NCBI GenBank assembly: GCA_002238865.1
Contig: MPNE01000003.1
Span: 145,019-209,018 of the forward strand
Direction of reading: 5' to 3'
DNA: 64,000 nucleotides
Source: Gemmatimonadetes bacterium bin94
GTDB lineage: Bacteria > Gemmatimonadota > Gemmatimonadetes > Longimicrobiales > Gaopeijiaceae
A program made the translations under genes and the position numbers. The notes under the pieces are model-generated. The model did no database searches. It was not told where the DNA came from and saw only the letters and a program-made list of their open reading frames with translations. How positions within the stretch are numbered: position 1 is the first letter of the stretch; each line of letters begins with the position of its first letter. Positions 51,803-60,600 of this stretch are shown piece by piece.

Positions 51803-53069
51803 TTAGCGGATGGCAATCGGAACTCGCCTTACGGTGATGACCGGAACGTCGAACTCGTCCGTTTCTATGAGAGCGACGAGGCCGTCTGGACCGAATGCGT
51901 CCGGCATGTTGGGCAGCGCCGCGGCCCCCGGCTCCAGTGTGCCGACGTAGCGCCCGTTCGGCGCGATCACGTCGATTGGGCCGGGCTCAGCTGAGCCCGG
52001 CCCCGGGCTCCGCTGGACCCACAGCGCACCGCCCCATGTGGTGCGCACGGTCACGATGACCGGCACCTCCGGAAAAAAGCGCATGTTCTCGATAGCCTCT
52101 CGCTGCTGTGGCCTAATGTTGTCGACGAACCATTGGACGATCTCGGGGGGTGGTGCGCTCCCGGTGATTGTGCGATTGCTCTCAGCTTCGAGCCGCCTTT
52201 CGAGCTCTATCCGCTCCATCCTCGCCGTCACTGCCAGCGGCCGGATGGGTCGGCGCAGGATGCGCGAGACAGCGCCGGAAGCGTCGGTGAGCCTAATGGC
52301 CCAAGCCGAGGAATCGGAGAAGGCGACGCCGCCGGACGGCAGTGCGTCGAACAGGAGGTCCGGTTCGAACCCCCACTCTTCGCCTATCCATGTTTCTTCG
52401 ATGCTACTGCCCCTCGGGGCCTCGCGCTCAACCGGAGTCCACGCCTCCACAAGCACTCGATCCCTAACCTCCTCCGATGACATGTCGACGCGCTGGATCG
52501 TGCGCTGGCTGCGGCCGAGCAGGGTGAGGACACTCGTCCGCTCGGGTCGGAGGTTCGGACGGCTCACCGGGCGGCGCGCCACGGCGAATCCCGCGCCTCC
52601 TCCGATCTCCCTCACCATGCGCTCGAACTCGCCGTCAGGGCCAAATAGGTGGTATCCCGCCCTCCTGTCTTCGACCAGGACATGCCCGTCCTCCCACACG
52701 ACGAGTTGCGTCGCTCTCTGGAACTCGCCCGGACCTTGGCCTGGCCGACCCATAGTCCGCACATGGCGCCCGGAAGCATCCACGACAACAACACGCCGGC
52801 CACCCCCGGTGCCTGCCCCGTCCAGCAGGTACAGGGTTCCCTGCATTGTCGAAGCCGACGCCTTGGATGGAGGAGAATTCCTCCCATCGGGCCACCGCGT
52901 CCGCAGAGCCGACACGGTACACCGACTCGAAGTCGGCAGGCAGCGGAATATCCCCCGCAGGCAGATCGACAACCTCCTGGGCTTCAAGGCCGAGGACTCC
53001 AAACGCCGCCACAAGCGCTCCAGAAAGCCATTTGCGGCTGGCCGAAACCGATCGCGGTTTCCAACGCAT
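51803..53069 (-). pseudogene. 6-bladed beta-propeller protein, single-base frameshift
   Basis: The N-terminal part from ATG 53069 has a signal peptide (WLSGALVAAFGVLGLEAQE) and continues to GVGFDNAGN. Then the frame is lost; the other frame picks up LYLLDGAGTGGGRR and runs to 51803. The junction around 52834-52836 reads GGG where GG would give FDNAGNLYLLDG, the expected strand of this family. So one extra base near 52835 breaks the gene. The remaining body has GRPGQGPGEFQ and the other propeller strands. It is either a real pseudogene or a sequencing error; otherwise full length, about 420 aa. Confidence 0.8.
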
Positions 53070-53216
53070 CCCGACATCTCCTCTGCTTGGCTTGGGTCGT
53101 CCTCACAAGGACACCTCCCCCAACGCCACCTACTATGGAACTCGCAGGTATGACACGCAATCGTCTACTGCTTCCGCCGCGACCCGAGCATTCCCCCAAG
53201 GTCCAGCGGGGCAAGA

Positions 53217-53462
53217 TCAGCTTGTAGGGCCAGACGCGTGACCTGCCTCGTCGAGTGCCTTCACCACCTCGCGGTACTGCTCGTAGTGGGGGTCGCAGAA
53301 GGTGTCCCGGTGGTGGATTCGTCGGCACCCCTTGATCGAGCACTCCTGGCGCAGCGGCGGATCGTCGAGCGGCTTGCCCTTCTTAAAGCGCTGGTAGTGG
53401 GCACCACAGTAGCCGAGGGATTTCGCCTGGCGGTCGCAACCTTCAACGGAGCACTGGGCCAT
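53217..53462 (-). CDS. Small zinc-knuckle protein, two CxxxxC...CxxH units
   Basis: An 81-aa protein with two similar units: CSVEGCDRQAKSLGYCGAHY and CSIKGCRRIHHRDTFCDPHY, each with C-x4-C ... C-x2-H, a likely zinc site. Such small knuckle proteins are often phage- or mobile-element-associated. It has no neighbour on its operon except the frameshifted beta-propeller gene. Function unknown. Confidence 0.65.
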   Translation of the reverse strand: MAQCSVEGCDRQAKSLGYCGAHYQRFKKGKPLDDPPLRQECSIKGCRRIHHRDTFCDPHYEQYREVVKALDEAGHASGPTS

Positions 53463-54329
53463 GGAGGGATTTCAGGGAACGGGGGCTGGGATCTCGGCAG
53501 CGCCTTGTTTCGCTGTCGGGCAGGACGTCAAGATACCCGCAGAAAGCGGCCTCCGTCCAGACTGACCCGGTCCAAAGGGAGGGACACACGTCCACGGAGC
53601 GAGTCGGTTCGAGGCGGCGAATCGCAAATGGCCATCAGGACTTGCCGACACGAACGAAAGAGGGACCCCACCTTTTGTCAACGTTCTTGAAGGCGGGGCT
53701 GTAACCGCGCTTCGGGGATGCGGACAGGCTCGGCGGTGTTTCGCCAGGCGTGCTGGCGGGTCTTTGGCTGAGCCTCGCACGGTGGAGCGCGAGAAGGTGC
53801 TCGGAGCCACGGTCGGTTCCCTTCGGGAGCCCGCACACGCGACGATAAACACTGCGGACTGGCACGGGGAGCGCTCCGCCCCCTTGGACCCCCGGCTTTC
53901 GCGCCACTCGCAGCCTACCGTAGCGCCGTGTGCCGCCTCCGGAACCTCGTCCCCACAGTTGCTCCCGTGGCTGTCCCGAAGCACCTTCAAAGCGTGTGAG
54001 ACAGCCATTCCGAAGCGTGCTCGAAACTTCGCGATCCGAAGGTCGCGTAGACGACGGAGATAAGGTGTGGATCGCAGGCAGTCACGGCCACTTGCCGGAT
54101 CCCGCCCATTGAAATGGAGCCCCCGATGCGCCGAATCCCATCCCAACCGGTCTTCACGCTCACAGCGGCGCTCGCCGCCGCTTGTGGCCCGAGATGATGC
54201 GCCCACCGCTGATTTCATGATCAGCTACGAGGGCGTCACCCCCGTCACCAACCCCGGCCCGGCACCACCGGCGCGTCTCGATCTAGGCCGCTTGCGGGCT
54301 AAGCATCGTGAAAAGGTTGAGGATGCGGC
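53463..54329. other. Decayed region with a second oriT-like repeat, no intact gene
   Basis: No gene is supported. The minus strand at 53841-53896 resembles the oriT-like field at 44128-44186: the shared words are GCCGGGGGT, GGGGGCG-AGCG and GCCAGNCCGCAGTGTT, about 80% alike by eye but without the full palindrome. On the plus strand at 54126 a lipoprotein start is visible (MRRIPSQPVFTLTAALAAAC) that stops after two more residues, a truncated gene. The 552-aa gene begins its downstream end at 54330, so insertion next to this fragment is likely. Confidence 0.5.
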
Positions 54330-55988
54330 TCAAGCGGCGATGCCACGGGTGTTGAAGAGGTTTCGCATTTCGTGATGGACAGCGGCGTAGCGTTGATCCA
54401 GGGCGCTGCTGACACGGGGTCTGGGAACGCGACGGGACGTGGAGGCCGCTGCGAGGAGCGGAGAGACGACCTTGTCTTGGAGGAGGAGCAGAGCGGCCAT
54501 CGCGCGTAGAGCTGAGGAGTCCACGCGGTATCGGCGTGAACGTGGGATCTTGGCGGCCAACCCCTTGCAGCGGAACTTCCTGAGGTCGTAGGCGGCGCGG
54601 CTAGGCGAGTAGGATTCATCGTTGAGGAGCCGGGCGACCCTGGTGGCGAGCTCCGAGGAGGTGAACCCCGCCGGGTTCGGCGAGAGCGCGAGGAGGGCCT
54701 GCATCACGGCACGGGCACGAGGACGGTTGACGTCGATGCCGCCGACGCGGACGGCGCCGAGGCGGCCCGGCCGGGGGAGCCGGTCGAGCAGGCCTGCATC
54801 GACGAAGGCCGTGTCCAGGCAGTCGAGCACCTCGACGAAGCGTTCCACCATCCGCCGAAGCGCCTCGACCGCCTCGGGGAAGTACGACGCCCCGAGCCGG
54901 CAACCCAGATCGCGCGCATTGTGCGCCATGGCCTCGATGCGGAGGACGCGCTCGCCTTTCGTGTAGATCTTCAGCGTCAGGCGCCTGACGCGGATGCGCA
55001 GGATCGTCAGATCGTACTCAGGTGTCTCGAGCGAGACCTCCACGACCGGAGCTCGCGGCTGCCCCTTGTGTCGCCTCGGACGCTGCCGGCGCCCGAAGAG
55101 GGTCTTCACGGTGCGCAGGTCCAGCGGGCCCCGGACCCGGTCGACCAGGGCGCCGAAGACGCGGTCCATCCGCCGGCCGCTCGTGAAGAGCAGGTTGCGG
55201 CTGTACTCGGCTTGGAAAAGCGAGTAGTGGTAGCGGAACCCCGTCCGCTCCTGGTCGGCGACATCCAGCGCGAAGCACAGCACCGCCGAGTAGATCCAAC
55301 GCTCCGGAGCCTGGACCAGGCGCCCTACAGAGCTCTCTGGAGAGCTCAAGGCATCTGCGACAAGGCCCAGGTCCCGGGCGTTGGACAGCTCCGTGAAGCA
55401 GTTGTCCTGCTTTCTGAAGGCAAGTCTCCTGCGCTCCGCCTCCTTGGCCACCCACTCATGGCCGTTGAGAATCACCAGCGCGTTGAACGGCGGGTGCGGG
55501 CAGAAGCGGATGATCAGGTGGCCCCAGTCGCGGTCCATGATGTGGAAGGCGTAGTGGTTCACCCACGGCCTCGGCACCTTTCGCTTGATCCGCCGGATCC
55601 GCCCGTCGGCCGTGTGTTCGACATCCCATACACTGCCCGGCGCCCGGCGCACGATGACCACGAACACGCCCTCATAGCTGGGGTCGTCGGGAAGGTGGCG
55701 CCTGGCAAGGTCCTCGTTCCGTTCTCCGCTCTTGCTGTACACGACCGGTACGCCGGCACCCTTCGCCCAGCCCTTCACCCTGCGGGCAAAGCGCCCCGCC
55801 ACCCGCATGAGCCGCGTGTTGTTCAGCCCCTCGTCCGATCCCTGCCAGCGCCGCCACCACATCCGCAACCCAGCCGCTCGCTGGCCGAGCTGGAAGTACG
55901 CGCGCAGTACCACGCGATCCACGCAGTCGTAGCTGCCGTCCAGAAATCCCTCGAAGAGGACGCCGTCGGCATCGGTCGTCCCGCCCAT
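54330..55988 (-). CDS. Uncharacterised 552-aa conserved protein
   Basis: A large soluble protein in intact frame. Recognisable stretches: WAKGAGVPVVYSKSGERNED, PRPWVNHYAFHIMDRDWGHL, ERWIYSAVLCFALDVADQER, FRYHYSLFQAEYSRNLLFTS, IYTKGERVLRIEAMAHN, GGIDVNRPRARAVMQALLAL and a C-terminal winged-helix-like part (RAAYDLRKFRCKGLAAKIPR). I recall proteins of this architecture as widespread, sometimes multi-copy, in environmental genomes, but no function is known to me. The GERxLRxE-like and Asp-rich segments might suit a nuclease or transposase. A strong hairpin lies upstream of the start. Confidence 0.6.
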   Translation of the reverse strand: MGGTTDADGVLFEGFLDGSYDCVDRVVLRAYFQLGQRAAGLRMWWRRWQGSDEGLNNTRLMRVAGRFARRVKGWAKGAGVPVVYSKSGERNEDLARRHLPDDPSYEGVFVVIVRRAPGSVWDVEHTADGRIRRIKRKVPRPWVNHYAFHIMDRDWGHLIIRFCPHPPFNALVILNGHEWVAKEAERRRLAFRKQDNCFTELSNARDLGLVADALSSPESSVGRLVQAPERWIYSAVLCFALDVADQERTGFRYHYSLFQAEYSRNLLFTSGRRMDRVFGALVDRVRGPLDLRTVKTLFGRRQRPRRHKGQPRAPVVEVSLETPEYDLTILRIRVRRLTLKIYTKGERVLRIEAMAHNARDLGCRLGASYFPEAVEALRRMVERFVEVLDCLDTAFVDAGLLDRLPRPGRLGAVRVGGIDVNRPRARAVMQALLALSPNPAGFTSSELATRVARLLNDESYSPSRAAYDLRKFRCKGLAAKIPRSRRYRVDSSALRAMAALLLLQDKVVSPLLAAASTSRRVPRPRVSSALDQRYAAVHHEMRNLFNTRGIAA

Positions 55989-56057
55989 CGCACTCTGCCT
56001 TTCGTCTGATCCGATCCACCTCCGTCAATCTATGGCCCCGCTGCGCCGAAGGCGCCC

Positions 56058-56085
56058 CGTTTCCTGGGCGAAGTCCCAGGAAACG
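56058..56085. other. Perfect 11-bp hairpin upstream of the 552-aa gene
   Basis: CGTTTCCTGGG (56058-56068) pairs perfectly with CCCAGGAAACG (56075-56085) around a 6-base loop CGAAGT. It is 70 bases before the start of the 552-aa gene. It could be a transposon-end-like hairpin, an operator or a terminator for the TIR gene that runs toward it; no U-run follows. Confidence 0.5.
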
Positions 56086-56207
56086 CGTAGTTCTAGTCGT
56101 CTCAATCGGGCCGAGGACGCTGACCGACACGGGTTCCCCCGACGAGTTCGGACGCGTGTCCAGCGTGGCGCTCGGGCCGAACGAGGAGGTCTTCGTGGCC
56201 GAATCGG

Positions 56208-56984
56208 TCAGACCAGTCCATGCTCAACCAGGTAGGCTCGGGCGGCGCTCGTCGTGAAATAGGTCGAAGGGGATTCCGCGCTCCGTTGCTCACGCAGGAA
56301 CCCACGGCGAACCAATTGATCGACGTAATGCCGCGTCACAACGTGGTTCTGAGAAATCGCGCGAGCAATCTCTTCCACATCCATGGGCCAATCGTCACCT
56401 GACTCCGCGACCTGTTCAAGGATCCTGTCCTCAATCGGGTGCACCGGATCGTCTGCCGCCTTTGCACCGGAAGCCTCCCCCTCCTCCAATTCATCCGCGC
56501 TACCGATGTCGATACGCCGTATCTCATCTTGAAGGGTCGCCCACCGACGGCGAAAACTCAGCGAGACCTGCGACTGCGGCACAGGCGTTGCCGCCACGGC
56601 GTTGACCGCCCTGACCAGCCGTTCGACATCGAACTCAGAGAATTCCGTACACTGAAACATCGCCAAGGGCACGCCGCCAAGGTCTCCGGGAGACATCCCG
56701 ATCAGGAGGGGGCTGACATGCGCCTGCCCGCCGACAGCCCTCGCCACCGCACCAGCCTCGAAATTCACCCAAGGGCTGCGGACTGCTCCGGGCGTCAAGC
56801 AGACGATGCAGTATGCGGTCGTCCGCAATCGGCCCCAAAGCTCGTCGCTCCATCGCGTTCCCTTGCGGATGTCTTCCGACGACACCCACGGTCGGACAAA
56901 CGGCAGCACTTCCGGCAGCCACCGCCGAAGAACGAGAGCGACGGCGTGGCTGTCACGTCCGGCCCAACTGATGAATATGTCCAT
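56208..56984 (-). CDS. TIR-domain protein with C-terminal winged helix
   Basis: A 258-aa protein. The start ATG 56984 has AGGAG five bases upstream; MDIFISWAGRDSHAVALVLR opens a TIR domain (DIFISWAG = box 1; WVSSEDIRKGTRW; YCIVCLTPGAVRSPWVNFEA). The Glu in WVNFEAGA is at the place of the catalytic Glu of NAD-cleaving TIRs. The C-terminal third (DDWPMDVEEIARAISQNHVV, RHYVDQLVRRGFL) is a winged-helix. Bacterial TIR proteins often deplete NAD+ upon phage infection. It lies between the 552-aa gene and the large ATPase gene and shares their strand. Confidence 0.82.
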   Translation of the reverse strand: MDIFISWAGRDSHAVALVLRRWLPEVLPFVRPWVSSEDIRKGTRWSDELWGRLRTTAYCIVCLTPGAVRSPWVNFEAGAVARAVGGQAHVSPLLIGMSPGDLGGVPLAMFQCTEFSEFDVERLVRAVNAVAATPVPQSQVSLSFRRRWATLQDEIRRIDIGSADELEEGEASGAKAADDPVHPIEDRILEQVAESGDDWPMDVEEIARAISQNHVVTRHYVDQLVRRGFLREQRSAESPSTYFTTSAARAYLVEHGLV

Positions 56985-57228
56985 TGGCTCCTGAATCTCC
57001 GCTGTCTCCACGGCCCAACCGTCTCCGACTGGCAACGCGATGGGCAAACTTCAGAACTGTCGAAAAGTCCCAACTAAACTAGCTCAGGTCACCGCTTCAC
57101 GCTCGGTGATCGTGACGCTCCGGATCGGTCGGTAAACGGCTCGCTTCTGCCTCGATTTGGGGGCGCGCCCCGCACGTCCCGACCGCCGCCGTCTGGCGGA
57201 GATTGCCTCCCTTTGCGAAATTGTTGAT

Positions 57229-57343
57229 GCGCAGATCGTGCAGTCCATCGTCGAAAGGAATCGAATGATGGCACGCACGAAACGAAGTCGGCGCAGCTAC
57301 GGCGCCGGCGAATGGGGCCGGAACCGGGTGAGGGTGTTCCCCG
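57229..57343 (+). repeat. Dispersed repeat, integrase 5' end, copy 2 (paired with 51481-51595)
   Basis: Second copy of the block found at 51481-51595, in direct orientation. Matching words include GCAGATCGTGCAGTCCATC, AAAGGAATCGAATGATGGCA and GAATGGGGCCGGAACCGGG. It includes the beginning of another integrase remnant. Confidence 0.75.
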
Positions 57344-57522
57344 ACTCGAAAACCGGCCTGTACCAGTTGGAGTGGCGCGAGAACGGTCGAAGGCTCACTC
57401 GGTCGCTGGGACAGCGGACTGTCGGTGGCCCGAATCACGGCAGGAGATCACGTAAGTCTAACTGGGACTGCACGATCTGCCACTCTTGCCATTGTACTGG
57501 ACCCTGCTGGACCGTGCCCTGA
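57268..57522 (+). pseudogene. Integrase N-terminal remnant
   Basis: The frame MARTKRSRRSYGAGEWGRNR followed by VRVFPDSKTGLYQLEWRENG and RRLTRSLGQR is the N-terminal domain of a tyrosine recombinase. After about 50 residues the sequence changes into the dispersed repeat at 57428 and the frame ends at 57522. A catalytic domain is absent. It lies between the TIR and ATPase genes, convergent with the latter. Confidence 0.7.
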
Positions 57523-57552
57523 AAGCGGGAAAACCGGAGTCGAATGGCGGGA
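57428..57552 (+). repeat. Dispersed repeat copy 2 (paired with 38230-38356)
   Basis: Direct-orientation counterpart of 38230-38356. The conserved core reads ATCACGTAAGT, then GGACTGCACGATCTGCC and a CTTGCC end. Arms GGCAGGAG (57439-57446) and CTCTTGCC (57483-57490) keep the stem of the other copy with a G-U pair. It directly follows the integrase remnant, hinting that the element belonged to that integrase's element. Confidence 0.7.
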
Positions 57553-57601
57553 CTCCCGCGCCCGTGTCCCCTCCTCGCCGAGGGTCCCGGGAACGAACCG
57601 C

Positions 57602-60600
57602 CTACTTGGCCGTTCGGTCGTCGTTTCCAGATGGCACCTCCACTTTCTCGTTGTCATCGACTTCGCGCTGCGCCGTGGTTTCCATGTTCTCCGACAGCTC
57701 GTACTCCACGGTCACACCCCCCTGCCGGAGGAGCCGGAGCCGTTCACCCGGACCCGGTTCAATCGGATTGGGAAGCCAGTAGCACACTGGCTGCTTGGTC
57801 AGCGCCCCTACCACGCGCAGGAGGCGCCACCGCTCGTTCCTCCTTGGGGCAATGCGGGTTGCGGCGTTGAGTTCGCTTGACGGCAGATCGAACCCGGTGC
57901 TGTTGCCGGTCGTCGCCTTGACCTCGACGCACCACGTCACTTGCCCGTGTGTAAACCGGAAATCGTAGCCGAGGCTGTCGCTGGTAACGTCCTCCTCGCC
58001 GACCAGCAGGGGCACGACCTTGGTTCTGGACTCGGAGACCCATGCGCTCGTGTCGATACCGAACCTGGCGCGGAGGAAGCGGAAAGCGTGCATTTCTCCG
58101 ACGATTCCCACGAGTCCGGGGAGGTCGGGCGGGCCATGCAGGTGCGATGTCCTGGGTCCGCGCCGGAAGACCTCGCTGTTGTTGGATACGCTGGGTCGCT
58201 TTCCGCCGCCACCGGCCGGTCCCGGCGGTGGTGGCCCGATCCCCTCGGCTTGCACGGGGTCGGGGAGCTCCCTTAGTCGGGCAAAGAGTTCGCGATACGA
58301 CACGGGGCCACCGATTTCGAAAAGCTCTCCCGCGACCTCGACGGTTCTCTTATCTTGCTCCTTCTCGACAGTCCGCCGCCTACGCCTCTCCTCTATGTCT
58401 TTGGGAGCGATGCCGAGCGTGTCGCGCATTTCTTCAATCGTCCTACAATGCTTGACAGCAGCGTAGAAGTCGCTGTCGGCGACCGCTAGCTTCGCGCGTT
58501 CGAACAGGTCATCTTTCGACCAGTCGCGCAGGTACATGGAGTCGTCGAGACGAACTTCAGGCTCTTGCGCGCATGATTCCGGCTGGGCATCCCTTGTCTC
58601 GAGCCAGGTCTCGTAGAGTTCAAGCACTTCGTGGATGGCGTCGTCGAGAAGTTTCTGATTGCCACGGGCCACCTCGCGCGGATCGGGTTTCAAGGCGACA
58701 CCCGCTCGCTCGAGTGCTGACCGGAACTCGGCGATGGTATTCGCGCGCTCGAAGACATCTGGATGCGGCCCGGCCTCGGAACCGCGCTCGCATCGTTCGC
58801 GCAGGACATCAAGCACCGCGCCGAACGGCACATCCCAGTGGTCCTGGGACCATTGGGTCCACAGCCGCGGCCATTCGGAATCCTTCTCAAGGCTCTCGTG
58901 GACCGCGTTGAGTCTGGAGAAGAGCCTACCCTGATCCACGGAGTCGTCGGCAGCCGATGTGGCGACGTGCCGGGCGAAGGCGCGAAGCAATGGCGCAGCT
59001 TCATCCAGCCACCGCTTCGCCTGGGCTTCGGCTTGGATGTTGCTGACCTGCTTGTACTTGCCGCCGAGCGCTGCCAGAGCTTTGTTCCATTCCTTGAGCT
59101 CGGCAGCGTCACCCAGTACCCGCCACGTCCGATATCCCATCTCGGTGTCGTCGTAGCACTCCCTGGCGGTTGCCAACAGTTCCTCGGTGGGCCACTCCTC
59201 GATTTTGGCATTCTCCGACAGCCATCGGTTCAAACTGGAGCTGTCCTTTGCGGCGTCATCGAGACCGTTTTGGGAGACACGACGAAGCTGCAGCACCGGA
59301 CGAATGCGGCGGACGAGGGTGGATGTCTCGCCGTGCCAGAGATGCCGGATGTTGGCCACGGCCACGGCATCGATCTCCGCCCGGTCCAAGGTTGCCTCGA
59401 TCTGGCCCCGGGTCGGTTGCGGACGGCCATTCAGGGCACCCAGCACGAGACGAAGATCCTTGAGGAGATCCTGCCGGTCGAGAATGGCTTGGGAAGCGGC
59501 CGCAATCTCGTCGTACAGTCCGCCCTGGGCGATGTCCCGATGCAAGACGAGGATGCGATCCGGCGAAAGCCAGTGAGCTCGTGGCTGGCTGTATGCGACG
59601 CTCCGTCCCGCGTCCACAAGTTCAACTTGAATGGAGGCGCATTGCCGGACGCGCGCACGGCGGAGCCGGGCCGCGGCTTGGCGCCACGCCTTGGTCGCGG
59701 GTCCCGCCGGGTTGCCGCCTCCGTGCGCGTGAAGGGCGAGCAGGACGACCGGAAGCCAGCCCAAGCCCGCCGCGTCGAGTGTCTGCGTCCCGTCCACCGT
59801 TTGGGTGCTCGGGGCATGGTCGATCCGGCAGTGTTCCTCCAACCCGGCCGCCCGTCTCGCTCCGAGCTTCACGAGGCGGTCGCGGAGCGGCTTCTTCGAC
59901 GCTTCGTCCGGCCGCATGGCCATGATCGGCTGGTTGTGTTCCCGCAGGAGCCGGGTTTTCCAACTGTGGTCTGGAAGATAGACATCCTTGAGTTTCTCAG
60001 CCGTGCGCACCGTCAACGTCCGAGGCTTGGTGCGAATGATAAACCGCTTCGGAAGGTCACCCTCCGGGTCCAAATGCCTCCATCCATGACGGATCTGCCC
60101 AAGGAGTACGTTGACCCCACCCGCCGGCATTGCGTTGCGGACGTGGGTGCCATCCGCCACCCTCTCGGTGACATCGGCCAGTGTCTCCAGGAGAGCCGGT
60201 CCGGTTCGCGCTTCCTCGGTCGGATAGACGTTGAGTCCGAGCCCCTCCAGAGCGTCAAGTAGATCCTCGTCTTTGCCCAGCCGCTGGGCCAACTGCAACG
60301 ACAGCGGCGACAGGTGGCGGAAGTGGCCGCTCGGGCCTCGAAGAAGAGATCCGGGTACGAACCAACATTGGTGCAGCGGTTGGGGATCTCTTGGCAGCAG
60401 TCCTTGGCTACCGCAGTGGGCGTCATCGAGCCATGGCAGCGTCGAGAGCCAGTGCCTGAGCGGAGATGGGATTTGTTGTGACCACCAGCTCCTCCTGATC
60501 GTGACTTCGTCCCAGCCGTGCTTCCAGTGAGTGAGCGAAGCGAGGATCAGATTCGACAGGGCCGTTCGAGTGGAATCGCCGAGATGCTTGCGGTGAAGCA

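Noticed and set aside
52361..52383. GGTTCGAACC resembling a tRNA T-loop
   Set aside because: It lies within the beta-propeller coding sequence and no tRNA arms flank it.
57084..57278. Small minus-strand frames around the integrase remnant
   Set aside because: They run antisense to the conserved MARTKRS leader, which is repeated at 51.5 kb in the plus orientation.
38230..57552. The two direct repeats as attL/attR of one island
   Set aside because: They are only about 80% alike, which is too divergent for recent att sites, and neither lies next to an intact integrase; treated as a dispersed repeat.
58763..60262. 499-aa plus-strand frame inside the ATPase gene
   Set aside because: No motif or ribosome site; the minus-strand ATPase frame is continuous through it.
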